A stretch of 8,075 nt of DNA from Deltaproteobacteria bacterium (GTDB lineage Bacteria; Desulfobacterota; DSM-4660; Desulfatiglandales; HGW-15), in NCBI GenBank assembly GCA_016926135.1, contig JAFGPH010000232.1:1-8075 (forward strand). Direction: 5' to 3'. A program made the translations under genes and the position numbers. The notes beneath the pieces were generated by a model, which did no database searches, had not been told where the DNA came from, and worked only from the letters and a program-made list of their open reading frames with translations. Shown piece by piece: positions 1-7,319 of the stretch (its first letter is position 1; each line of letters starts with the position of its first letter).

Positions 1-36
1 GCGGTGAGTCCCCCGGCAAAGGATGGGTGCTTATGA
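1..36 (+). CDS. Possible 3' end of an upstream gene (edge fragment)
   Basis: Frame 1 is open from the window edge to a TGA at 34-36 and would give 11 residues. That stop overlaps the ATG at 33-35 as ATGA, the usual 4-nt overlap of translationally coupled genes. Frame 2 has a TGA at 5-7 that could equally end an upstream gene. Too little is visible to assign a function or to be sure that this is coding. Confidence 0.2.
   Translation, partial: AVSPPAKDGCL
18..23 (+). promoter_or_regulatory. Ribosome binding site that decides the first GT2 start
   Basis: AAAGGA lies 9 nt before the ATG at 33, which is good Shine-Dalgarno spacing. The upstream in-frame GTG at 27 would sit only 3 nt from the same motif, so ATG 33 is the better start. 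The reading frame is also open back to the window edge, so a start further upstream cannot be fully excluded. Confidence 0.5.
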
Positions 37-815
37 TCAATGGAAAAAAGGTACTGGTCGTGTTGCCAGCCTACAACGCGGAGAAGACGCTGGAACGAAC
101 GTATGCGGAGATTCCCAAGGACGTGGTCGATGACACCCTCCTGGTGGATGACTACAGCGCGGATCGGACGGTTACCCTTGCCAGGCGCCTGGATATCCGC
201 ACCTTTGTGCACGATCAGAACTACGGTTACGGCCGCAATCAGAAGACCTGTTATCGGGAGGCGTTGAGGTCTCATGCGGATATCGTGATCATGGTCCATC
301 CGGACTACCAGTACACGCCGAGGCTGATTACAGCCATGGCGAGCATGATCGCCTTTGATGTGTATGATGTCGTCCTGGGTTCCCGTATCGTCGGAGGTGG
401 GGCTCTCAAGGGGGGTATGCCCGCCTATAAGTACATCTCCAATCGTTTTCTCACGGCGGTGCAAAACGTGCTCCTTGGAAGCAAGCTCTCTGAGTTCCAC
501 ACGGGATACCGGGCCTTCTCAAGGGATGTCTTGACGAGTCTGCCGCTTCATGGAAACTCAGACGGGTTCGTCTTTGACAACCAGATGCTCACCCAGATCC
601 TTTACTTTGGATACAGGGTCGGCGAGGTGTCGTGTCCCACCTCCTATTTCGAAGAGGCATCATCGATCAATTTCAAGAGCAGCGTGGTCTACGGCCTGGG
701 GGTGCTGGGTACTTCTCTCAAGTTCAGGCTCCAGAAGATGGGATTGATCCGCTCCGGGATGTTCGAGAGACTGAGGGGCTCTGACGTGTCCGGCTACTAT
801 CAAGAGGTCTCGTAA
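33..815 (+). CDS. GT2 glycosyltransferase, DPM1-like, HPDYQY type
   Basis: A 260-residue cytosolic GT-A fold enzyme that probably transfers a sugar from a nucleotide sugar to polyprenyl phosphate or to a growing glycan. Residues 7-15 (VLVVLPAYN) form the first strand typical of GT2. [11 protein letters not shown] (36-46) binds the nucleotide. MVHPDYQY (87-94) occupies the place of the usual DxD/DADLQ motif. GSR (116-118) and [11 protein letters not shown] (154-164) match the acceptor-side motif of dolichol-phosphate mannosyltransferase-like proteins. The length fits the DPM1 catalytic domain, and there is no convincing membrane helix. Start ATG 33 is chosen on its ribosome binding site and on the N-terminus usual for the family; GTG 27 is the alternative. 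The next gene starts 5 nt after the stop. The family is secure; donor sugar and acceptor cannot be read from the sequence. A polyprenyl-phosphate acceptor is inferred from similarity and from the membrane transferases downstream. Confidence 0.88.
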   Translation: MINGKKVLVVLPAYNAEKTLERTYAEIPKDVVDDTLLVDDYSADRTVTLARRLDIRTFVHDQNYGYGRNQKTCYREALRSHADIVIMVHPDYQYTPRLITAMASMIAFDVYDVVLGSRIVGGGALKGGMPAYKYISNRFLTAVQNVLLGSKLSEFHTGYRAFSRDVLTSLPLHGNSDGFVFDNQMLTQILYFGYRVGEVSCPTSYFEEASSINFKSSVVYGLGVLGTSLKFRLQKMGLIRSGMFERLRGSDVSGYYQEVS

Positions 816-820
816 TCGAG

Positions 821-2020
821 ATGAAAGTGGGAACCCAGCGCACAGTAGACCGCGTGGTGGGTGCAACCCTTTGCCGGTTCCTCACTTTGTTTTCCTGGAG
901 ATACGTGTGTGTTCCGTCGGGGTTCAGGCCCCGGAGAATCCTTGTGATCGTTCTTTCGGAGATGGGGAGCCTCGTCCTGGCCAAGCCCATGTTCGACCTG
1001 ATCCGAAAGAGATACCCCGAGGCCTCGGTCCACCTGCTGGTGTTCGAAAGGAACAAGGAAATTCTGGAAATCCTTAGGCTCGTTCCGGAAAGGGACATCC
1101 TCACCGTCAGCGATCGCTCTTTCAGGGATTTCGTGCTGAGCAATGTGAGGCTTTTCTTTCGCTTCCGTCGCCTGAAGATCGATACGGTTCTGGACTGCGA
1201 GCTCTTCTCGCGGATCAGCAGCCTCTATTCCCTGGCGAGTGGGGCCGTGGTCAGGGCAGGGTTTCATCCGCATACGCAGGAAGGTCTCTTCAGGGGGGGC
1301 TTTATCAATCGTCCGGTGCTCTATAACCCTCACCTTCACATGTCCCATCAGTTCCAGGCCCTGGTGGAGTCCCTGGAGGCGGAAGGGGTCCCTCTCGTCA
1401 AAAGGGCTTTTCCCTCGAATCTCCCACGGGTCGGCCCTTCCGCCTTGGATCCGCGGGAGGTGGAGAGCTTTTGTGGTGAACTGCACCGCGATTTCCCCCA
1501 GTTGGAGAACCGGAAGTTGGTCCTCGTCCACCCCGGCGGAGGGTTGCTCCCGATCCGGGCGTGGCCGCTGGCGTACTATTGCGAGGTTGCAGGGGCGCTC
1601 GTGCAAGAAGGGTTCGCGGTAGGGGTGATCGGAAAATCAGAGGACGGGAGACTGGCCCAAGCCATAGCGGCCCATAGCGGGAGCAAGTTGTGCTTGGATC
1701 TCACAGGGTATACGAAGCGTGTAAGTGATCTGGTCCTGCTGTTTCATCGGGCTTCCCTCCTCATTACGAATGACGGGGGTCCGGGCCACTTTGCCGCCCT
1801 GACGCCGGTTCCCAGCATCGTTTTTTACGGTCCTGAGACCCCCCTCCTCTATGGCAGCCTGAGTCCTCATGCACATTTCTTCTCTTCCTCTCTGACGTGT
1901 TCCCCATGCCTGAGCGCCTTTAACCACCGGAAGTCCCCATGTGATGGGAACAATGAGTGTCTGAAGGCTATCCCGCCCGGCAAGGTCCTGGAAAAGGCCC
2001 ATGAACTTCTTCGGGACTGA
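821..2020 (+). CDS. GT9 (heptosyltransferase-family) glycosyltransferase, SEMGS type
   Basis: A 399-residue GT-B enzyme of the family containing WaaC and WaaF, which add ADP-activated heptose to LPS core; other members use other sugars. After a 38-residue N-terminal segment (RTVDRVVGATLC, 7-18), which I recall as common in relatives and which supports ATG 821, the first Rossmann strand and loop read ILVIVLSEMGSLVLAKP (40-56). HPGGG (237-241) with W248, and NDGGPGHFAA (317-326), form the C-terminal donor-binding half. Two features are odd. The aspartate of the canonical MGD loop (proposed catalytic base in E. coli WaaC) is Ser50 here. The C-terminus carries four cysteines, C360, C363, C374 and C380. 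The gene follows the GT2 gene by 5 nt with only a weak ribosome site (AAGAGG, 802-807), so coupled translation is likely. The family is secure; heptose as substrate is not shown. Confidence 0.9.
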   Translation: MKVGTQRTVDRVVGATLCRFLTLFSWRYVCVPSGFRPRRILVIVLSEMGSLVLAKPMFDLIRKRYPEASVHLLVFERNKEILEILRLVPERDILTVSDRSFRDFVLSNVRLFFRFRRLKIDTVLDCELFSRISSLYSLASGAVVRAGFHPHTQEGLFRGGFINRPVLYNPHLHMSHQFQALVESLEAEGVPLVKRAFPSNLPRVGPSALDPREVESFCGELHRDFPQLENRKLVLVHPGGGLLPIRAWPLAYYCEVAGALVQEGFAVGVIGKSEDGRLAQAIAAHSGSKLCLDLTGYTKRVSDLVLLFHRASLLITNDGGPGHFAALTPVPSIVFYGPETPLLYGSLSPHAHFFSSSLTCSPCLSAFNHRKSPCDGNNECLKAIPPGKVLEKAHELLRD

Positions 2021-2102
2021 GTAGCGCTCCTCGGGGAACGGGACGAGAGTACAACGCGCAGGAGCCGAAACAGGGTCGCAGGTCAAGGGGGTTGGTTGTT
2101 GC
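2021..2102 (+). other. Only intergenic gap in the + strand gene run
   Basis: These 82 nt separate the GT9 and DUF2723 genes, while the other junctions are 3-6 nt. A short inverted repeat, GCTCCT (2026-2031) and AGGAGC (2060-2065), has a 28-nt loop and no T tract, so it is not a convincing terminator. I see no clear -35/-10 pair. A plausible ribosome site, AAGGGGG (2085-2091), lies 11 nt before the ATG at 2103. An internal promoter is possible but not supported. Confidence 0.5.
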
Positions 2103-4172
2103 ATGAAGGCGGACAAGGTGTCGCTTTTTCGAGGATCTGAAACGGCAGCACTGGTGGGCCTCGGTTGCTTCGGGGTCTACCTCTTGACAGCCTGTCCAAC
2201 GGTTTATCTCGGCGACAGTGGAGAGTTCACGGCTTCAGCCTTCTGCCTGGGCATTCCCCATAACAGCGGCTACCCTCTCTATTCGCTTCTGGGGAAGATC
2301 TTCTGTCTCATCCCTTTCGGAAACGTCGGTTTTCGAATGAATCTAATGTCTGCCGCCACCTCCGCCCTTGCCGTGGCGCTCCTTTATGAGCATGTGTTCC
2401 GGATCACCGGATCGAAAATCTCCTCCTTCGTTGCGGCGGGGATCGTGGGGTTTACGCCCCTTTTCTGGATGCAGGCCGTTTGTGCCGAGGTGTATGCCCT
2501 TCATGGTCTCTTCCTGGTACTCATGATCCGGATCCTGTGGTGGTGGGACGAAAGACGGGAATTCCGGGGACTGCTCCTCTTCGCCTTTGTGGTGGGGCTG
2601 AGTTTCGGGAATCACATGCAGACCGTGATGCTGGCTCCGGCAGTGCTCTTCCTGGTGTTCTATACGGAAATGCGGACCTTCTTTGCCCCCGGACGCCTTG
2701 GGCCACTGTGCCTGCTCTTCCTTCTTGCCCTGACGATCTATGTCTATCTCCCTGTTCGAACGGAGGCAGGTGCGGCAATCACGTGGGGAGACCCGAACAC
2801 GCTGGATCGTTTTCTCTCCCACGTGACGGCCAGAACCCACAGGGCCGGGTACGTGATGACCAGAAGCTGGGGGGAGTATGCGGCGCGGGCCGGCGAGGCC
2901 CTGAGCATGGTAGGCGCAGAGTTCGGTCTTGCGCTGGTGTTCTCCGTGTGGGGGTGGGCAAAAGGTCTCAACCCGAAATGGCGGATCTTTTTCGTCCTGC
3001 TCGTCTTCTTTGATTTCGTATATACCGTTTTTCTGAATATCATATCCTTGGAGATAACCGCCTTTGCCTTTCCCACGGCCGTAAGCCTTGCAATCCTTGC
3101 AGGTCTGGGGATTGCCGACTTTCTGGGCCGAATCCGTTCCTCAGCGCGGATCGGGAAGGGGGTGGGGAAGGCATTGCAGGGGGCCTTCTGCCTGATACCC
3201 TTGATCGTGCTGGGTTTCAACTATGATCGGTGCGATCAGGGTCGTAACTTTACCGGTTATGAGCATGCCGCGAACATCCTCAGGACCCCCGAGAACCAGG
3301 CCGTGCTTCTGATCGATGGGGACAACTATGTGTTTCCCGTCATCTATGCAAGATTGGTGGAAGGGATGGGGGAACAGGTCAGGATTTTGGATCGGTTCAA
3401 CCTGGTTTTCAAATGGCCTGAGACCCGCCGTGCTGACGCTTCGGGAGGCCCGGACAGAAGCGTGGGCCCGGTGGTGGAGAGCGTGATCAGGGAGAACGCC
3501 GCCAGAGGCGTGTACCTTGCCGTGTTTGATCCCCACGCCTTCCCTGTTCCCGATTCCTTCGACCTTGTGCCGCACGGAATGCTCCTGCGGGTCGCGGAGA
3601 GAGGCGCCCCCATCCCCCTGGAACAGATCCGGAAGGTATGGAGCAGGTACTCCACCCACAGCTTCTACGAGGACATGGAAAGGGATTACATGAACCGCCA
3701 GGTGTGCGGTTACTTCCATTTCAACCGGGGCAGATTCTTCCTGCAGGCGGGTCTTGAGGAGAAGGGCCTGGAGGCCATGCGGCTGGCCTCCAGGACAGCA
3801 TACAATGATGAGATGATCCATTCCGACATCGGGGTGTTTCTTACAGGCCGGGGTTTTTTCCAGGATGCGGGCAGGGAACTCGAAAAGGCCCTTCTCTACA
3901 GTGATGACAGGAGTGCGGTCTATAATAACTTTGGATATTACTATGACGCCATGGGTGACCAGGACAAGGCCCTGGCTTCTTTCCGGAAGGCCGTCGAGAT
4001 CAATCCCCATAACACGATCAGTCTTAACAACCTCGGGTTTGCCCTTCTCAAGTCAGGCCGGAAGGCCGAGGCCTTGGCGTCGTGGAAAAGATCCCTGCGC
4101 ATCCGCGGGCACCAGCCCGAGATCGAATCCCTCGTGCGCGCAGTGAACTCCCACAAGCCCCATGGAGAGTGA
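2103..4172 (+). CDS. DUF2723/GT117-like polytopic membrane protein with C-terminal TPR repeats
   Basis: A 689-residue inner-membrane protein, probably a GT-C type transferase using a lipid-linked sugar on the outer face. The N-terminus carries the DUF2723 signature: a first membrane segment (about 15-31), then DSGEF (38-42) and IPHNSGYPLYSLLGK (51-65), with the acidic residues D38 and E41 in the first outer loop as expected of GT-C enzymes. About ten hydrophobic helices extend to around residue 378. The rest is soluble: a mixed region (about 380-535), then tetratricopeptide repeats at about 536-569, 572-602, 605-636 and 639-672 (for example NNFGYYYDAMGDQDKALASF, 608-627). The family includes animal TMEM260, a protein O-mannosyltransferase that also joins DUF2723 to TPRs. 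It is followed after 6 nt by a polyprenyl-phosphate-type GT2 gene, a plausible donor supplier. Fold and family are well supported; transferase activity and target are inferred. Confidence 0.87.
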   Translation: MKADKVSLFRGSETAALVGLGCFGVYLLTACPTVYLGDSGEFTASAFCLGIPHNSGYPLYSLLGKIFCLIPFGNVGFRMNLMSAATSALAVALLYEHVFRITGSKISSFVAAGIVGFTPLFWMQAVCAEVYALHGLFLVLMIRILWWWDERREFRGLLLFAFVVGLSFGNHMQTVMLAPAVLFLVFYTEMRTFFAPGRLGPLCLLFLLALTIYVYLPVRTEAGAAITWGDPNTLDRFLSHVTARTHRAGYVMTRSWGEYAARAGEALSMVGAEFGLALVFSVWGWAKGLNPKWRIFFVLLVFFDFVYTVFLNIISLEITAFAFPTAVSLAILAGLGIADFLGRIRSSARIGKGVGKALQGAFCLIPLIVLGFNYDRCDQGRNFTGYEHAANILRTPENQAVLLIDGDNYVFPVIYARLVEGMGEQVRILDRFNLVFKWPETRRADASGGPDRSVGPVVESVIRENAARGVYLAVFDPHAFPVPDSFDLVPHGMLLRVAERGAPIPLEQIRKVWSRYSTHSFYEDMERDYMNRQVCGYFHFNRGRFFLQAGLEEKGLEAMRLASRTAYNDEMIHSDIGVFLTGRGFFQDAGRELEKALLYSDDRSAVYNNFGYYYDAMGDQDKALASFRKAVEINPHNTISLNNLGFALLKSGRKAEALASWKRSLRIRGHQPEIESLVRAVNSHKPHGE
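4164..4169 (+). promoter_or_regulatory. Ribosome binding site inside the end of the DUF2723 gene
   Basis: GGAGAG immediately precedes the TGA of the DUF2723 gene and lies 9 nt before the ATG at 4179. The last codons of one gene thus hold the ribosome site of the next, which supports a shared transcript and fixes the start of the second GT2 gene. Confidence 0.6.
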
Positions 4173-4178
4173 ACTCGT

Positions 4179-4952
4179 ATGATTTCCCTTACCCTTGTGG
4201 TCCCTCTGTACAATGAAGAGAACTGTCTAGTGGGCAATTTTCACAGGATCAAGGAATACCTTGCCGCTTTGGGGAGGGATTTTGAAATCCTTCTGGTCAA
4301 TGACGGGAGTGTGGATCGGACCGGAGAAATGGTGGACGACCTTGCCCGCGTGCACCAGGAGGCGCGGGCCATCCACATCCAAAGAAACCGGGGAAAGGGC
4401 TTTGCCGTCAAGAGGGGAATCCTCGCCAGCAAGGGGGCATTCGTTCTTTTTACGGATGCCGATCTGGCTGTTCCCCTCTCTTTCATCGGAACTTGTCTGA
4501 CCCGACTGGAGTCCGGGAGCCCTGTGGTGATAGGCTCGCGACACCTCCCGCAATCCTGCTTCAAGGTTCGTCAGGGCTTTGCCCGGCAGTTTTTTGGCGA
4601 GGTTTTCCGAAGATGGGTGCGGGTGGTCCTGCTCCTGAAAGTCAGTGACATCACCTGCGGCCTCAAGGGGTTTGAGGGTAGTGCCGCGCGCGAGATCTTC
4701 ATACGCTCCCGGATCGACAGATGGGGGTATGACGCAGAGATCCTTTTTCTTGCAGCGAGGTTGGGCTATGGGATCACAGAGGTCCCTGTGGAGTGGTCCC
4801 ACCATGACCAATCCAAGGTGAGGATTGCCTCGGCCTCGGTGAAGACCTTTGCAGAGATAGGAGAAGTCTATTACAACTACCTCATCGCGAAACGCTACGA
4901 TCTGCATGGTCGCGGAAGGAAGGGTCGCGGGTCGGCACGAGGCTCCGGGTGA
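4179..4952 (+). CDS. GT2 glycosyltransferase, dolichyl/polyprenyl-phosphate glucosyltransferase (ALG5-like)
   Basis: A 257-residue GT-A enzyme closest in motif pattern to ALG5-type enzymes, which move a sugar (glucose in ALG5) from UDP-sugar to polyprenyl phosphate at the cytoplasmic face. LVVPLYNEE (6-14) opens the fold and VNDGSVDRT (40-48) binds the nucleotide. NRGKGFAVKRGI (70-81) is the characteristic ALG5-like loop. FTDADL (91-96) holds the metal-binding DxD (D93, D95). GSR (119-121), SDITCGLKGF (156-165), RWGYDAEIL (181-189) and VPVEW (202-206) complete the family pattern. No membrane helix is evident, unlike CsbB/GtrB proteins with two C-terminal helices. The tail (243-257) is a Gly/Arg-rich extension likely to be disordered. 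The YfhO gene starts 3 nt after the stop, so donor synthesis and use may be coupled. The family is secure; the exact sugar is unknown. Confidence 0.9.
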   Translation: MISLTLVVPLYNEENCLVGNFHRIKEYLAALGRDFEILLVNDGSVDRTGEMVDDLARVHQEARAIHIQRNRGKGFAVKRGILASKGAFVLFTDADLAVPLSFIGTCLTRLESGSPVVIGSRHLPQSCFKVRQGFARQFFGEVFRRWVRVVLLLKVSDITCGLKGFEGSAAREIFIRSRIDRWGYDAEILFLAARLGYGITEVPVEWSHHDQSKVRIASASVKTFAEIGEVYYNYLIAKRYDLHGRGRKGRGSARGSG

Positions 4953-4955
4953 CTC

Positions 4956-7319
4956 ATGGCAAAGTCCGAACCGTTGCGAGGAGTGATGGTTCATGATCCT
5001 GTGTCCGTTGGGGGATACAGGGCAAGGGTTCGTGGGGCCTTCCCTGTCCTCCTGCTGCTTCTGAGCGTGCTCGGGTTCTTTTCCCACGTTCTGATTTCGC
5101 AGATGTCCCTCTTTGGTTCGGACTTTGTCCTCCAGTTCTCGGCCTGGAAGGGATTTCTTTACCACCAGGTCAGGGTGAACGCTTCCGTCCCCTTCTGGAA
5201 CCCATACCTTTTCAGCGGCACACCCTTTATCGCGAATATTCAGGCCTCCATGTTCTACCCCCTGGGCATCCTCTACTACCTGCTGCCTCCCGAAACGGCG
5301 TACGTTTACAGCACGGTGATTCATTGCATGCTCGGATGCAGTTTTATGTATTTCTTCGTGCGAAGTCTGCGTGTTTCCGCGTTAGGGGCGACCATTTCCG
5401 CCCTGATTTTCACGTACAACGGTTTTTTCATGGCGCACCTTTACGCCGGGCACCTTTCCTTTGTCCAGAACTACATCTGGATTCCCCTTCTCTTCATGTT
5501 GCAGTTCAAGTCCTTTCAAGAAGGCGGATCTGTTCGGTGGACGGTCGCTGCAGGTCTCGTTCTTGGGCTCCAGATTCTGGGGGGATTCCCTCAGATTGCC
5601 TTCTACACCATTGTCGCCCTCACCCTTCACGGGGTGTACCGGTTTGCCGTCGCGGCGTCAATGGGCCGGATTCGCGAGGGCACGGCCGCAATGGGACGGG
5701 TGTTGATGACGGTCGTCATAGGCTTTTCCCTGGCGGCCGTCCAGGTGCTTCCCACCGCCGAGTTCACCACATTGAGCACAAGGGCAGAGGGAATTCCCTA
5801 CGCCTTCGCCACCGACGATTCCCTGCATCCTTGGGAGTTGCTGAGTTTCCTTCTTCCGGACCTTTTCGGCAACATCGTGGATGGAACCTACTGGAGGAGC
5901 GCGGAGGGCTGGCACTTCTGGGAAAGCTGTGGCTACGTGGGGACCTTTCCCTTGCTGCTTCTCCTGGTTCCTCGTGGAGAGGGATCTGGCCGCGCCGAGC
6001 TGGGGTTTTTCGGGGGCCTTTCCCTTCTGGCTGTCTTCCTGGCCCTGGGAAAGCACAATCCCCTCTATCCGCTTTTCTACCACGGATGGGGGCTTCGATA
6101 CTTTCGTATACCTGCCCAGATTCTGTTTCTGTATGTGTTTGGAGTGGCGGTCGCGGCAGGGATGAAATTCGGCCAGGAACCCGGCCGTGAGTGGAGGACC
6201 TCGATGCTTCGCTGGTTCCTGGTGGGTCTGCTGGGGGCCGCTTACCTGGGAATGGTTGCCATGGTCCAGGTCGGTGGGCTCTCGTTCGTGTCCTCCCTGG
6301 TCAAGGCCCTTGCCGAGTCCCCCTGGCCATCTGTGAACATCGAGAAGGTTCATGCGAGAACCCTGTTCACAACCCAGAGGGTGGCCGTTCTCTTTCTATT
6401 GGGGTGGCTCATTTTCCTGCTGAGAAGGCGCCGGGTCATCAGTCTTCCCGTCCTCGCCCTGTGCAGCAGTCTGATCCTGCTTGCGGATCTTTGGGCCTTC
6501 GGGCGACCCCTCGTGATGCCTTACAAAACCGTGGTTTCGGAACAAAGGAAGAGGGTTCTCTCTGCTCTCAACAGCAATCCCTTGGAGGGTAGGGTTCTCG
6601 CCCCGGTCCCTCTCTTCAATGCCAATGACGGGTTGACCTTCAGATTCCCCTCCATCTTCGGGTATGATCCGCTCATCCTGAAAAGGTATGTCCACTTTGT
6701 CCAGGCCAGTCAGGATGAGCCCATGACGGAGGACGTGGTGCAGCTCTCCAGGGTCAGGAACCCTTTTTCTCCCCTTCTGGGGATGTTGAACCTTACCCAG
6801 GCGGTCTTTCAGGACAGGGTGATCACGAAGGACCCTACCGTACCCTTCGCGGTTATGGTGACCCGGGCCATCACCCTGGAGACCGGGAAGGTCCTGCCCT
6901 TCATGAAGGGGCCCGGGTTTGACCCACGGAAAATGGTTGTGTTGGAGCCCGGGTGCAAGGTGAGCCTTCCGACCCCCGGGCAGGAGGGGCCATTCAAAGG
7001 GTCGTGGGCGGTGGAAGCATATGCGCATGAGGAGGTCAGGCTGAGGATTTCGGCCAGCGCTCCTTGCTTTCTTGTCCTGAGTGAGGTGTTCTATCCTGGT
7101 TGGATTGCGGAGATCGACGGGAAAGAGACCTCCGTGTTGCGAGGGAACTATCTCTTCCGGGTTTTGAGGATGGATAAGGGTGATCACGAGGTCGTCATGC
7201 GGTTTGTTTCCTGGCCTTTTCGACTGGGTGCGGCCATTTCCCTCGCCACGCTCTTCCTTTGCCTGGAAGTGATCGTTTTCGGCGGGAGAAAGAGATTCGT
7301 GAGCAGGGAGAGGAAGTAG
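4956..7319 (+). CDS. YfhO-family polytopic membrane protein (probable GT-C transferase)
   Basis: A 787-residue membrane protein of the YfhO family. Bacillus YfhO works with CsbB to add a lipid-carried GlcNAc to lipoteichoic acid outside the membrane. After a first helix (about 29-48) comes the family signature: GSDFVLQFSAWK (54-65), PFWNPYLFSGTPF (79-91) and FYPLGILYYLLPP (100-112), with D56 in the first outer loop. Further helices run to about 516, including 142-160, 195-232, 248-268, 350-365, 388-402, 418-438 and 477-516. A soluble, probably periplasmic domain (about 520-750) holds PGFDP (653-657), SEVFYPGW (709-716) and LRGNYLFRV (728-736). A last helix (about 755-776) is followed by a basic tail. 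ATG 4956 lies 3 nt after the previous gene with a weak GAGG (4939-4942); ATG 4986 is in frame but its AGGAG is only 2 nt away. The last 136 bp overlap the converging - strand gene. The acceptor is unknown. Confidence 0.87.
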   Translation: MAKSEPLRGVMVHDPVSVGGYRARVRGAFPVLLLLLSVLGFFSHVLISQMSLFGSDFVLQFSAWKGFLYHQVRVNASVPFWNPYLFSGTPFIANIQASMFYPLGILYYLLPPETAYVYSTVIHCMLGCSFMYFFVRSLRVSALGATISALIFTYNGFFMAHLYAGHLSFVQNYIWIPLLFMLQFKSFQEGGSVRWTVAAGLVLGLQILGGFPQIAFYTIVALTLHGVYRFAVAASMGRIREGTAAMGRVLMTVVIGFSLAAVQVLPTAEFTTLSTRAEGIPYAFATDDSLHPWELLSFLLPDLFGNIVDGTYWRSAEGWHFWESCGYVGTFPLLLLLVPRGEGSGRAELGFFGGLSLLAVFLALGKHNPLYPLFYHGWGLRYFRIPAQILFLYVFGVAVAAGMKFGQEPGREWRTSMLRWFLVGLLGAAYLGMVAMVQVGGLSFVSSLVKALAESPWPSVNIEKVHARTLFTTQRVAVLFLLGWLIFLLRRRRVISLPVLALCSSLILLADLWAFGRPLVMPYKTVVSEQRKRVLSALNSNPLEGRVLAPVPLFNANDGLTFRFPSIFGYDPLILKRYVHFVQASQDEPMTEDVVQLSRVRNPFSPLLGMLNLTQAVFQDRVITKDPTVPFAVMVTRAITLETGKVLPFMKGPGFDPRKMVVLEPGCKVSLPTPGQEGPFKGSWAVEAYAHEEVRLRISASAPCFLVLSEVFYPGWIAEIDGKETSVLRGNYLFRVLRMDKGDHEVVMRFVSWPFRLGAAISLATLFLCLEVIVFGGRKRFVSRERK
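7184..7319. other. Tail-to-tail coding overlap of two YfhO-family genes
   Basis: The + strand YfhO gene ends with TAG at 7317-7319 and the - strand YfhO gene ends with TGA read at 7186-7184, so 136 bp are coding on both strands. On + this is the last helix and tail of the protein. On - it is the end of the last helix plus a basic, polar tail of roughly 33 residues. There is no room for a terminator between the two genes, and I see no hairpin with a T tract near either stop. Confidence 0.8.

Noticed and set aside
800..1606. Open frame of 268 codons on the - strand inside the GT9 gene
   Set aside because: It overlaps the well-supported GT9 frame completely and its product has no motif or hydrophobic core pattern.
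2026..2065. Inverted repeat GCTCCT / AGGAGC as a terminator after the GT9 gene
   Set aside because: The stem is only 6 bp with a 28-nt loop and there is no T tract, so chance is a sufficient explanation.
3141..4010. Open frame of 289 codons on the - strand inside the DUF2723 gene
   Set aside because: It is a shadow of the TPR and linker coding region, with no recognisable domain and no ribosome site I could support.
4227..5324. Long open frame of 365 codons on the - strand across the second GT2 gene and the start of the YfhO gene
   Set aside because: It lies antisense to two genes with clear family motifs, shows no recognisable domain and is rich in P, G, H, R and E, as expected from reading GC-rich coding sequence on the wrong strand.
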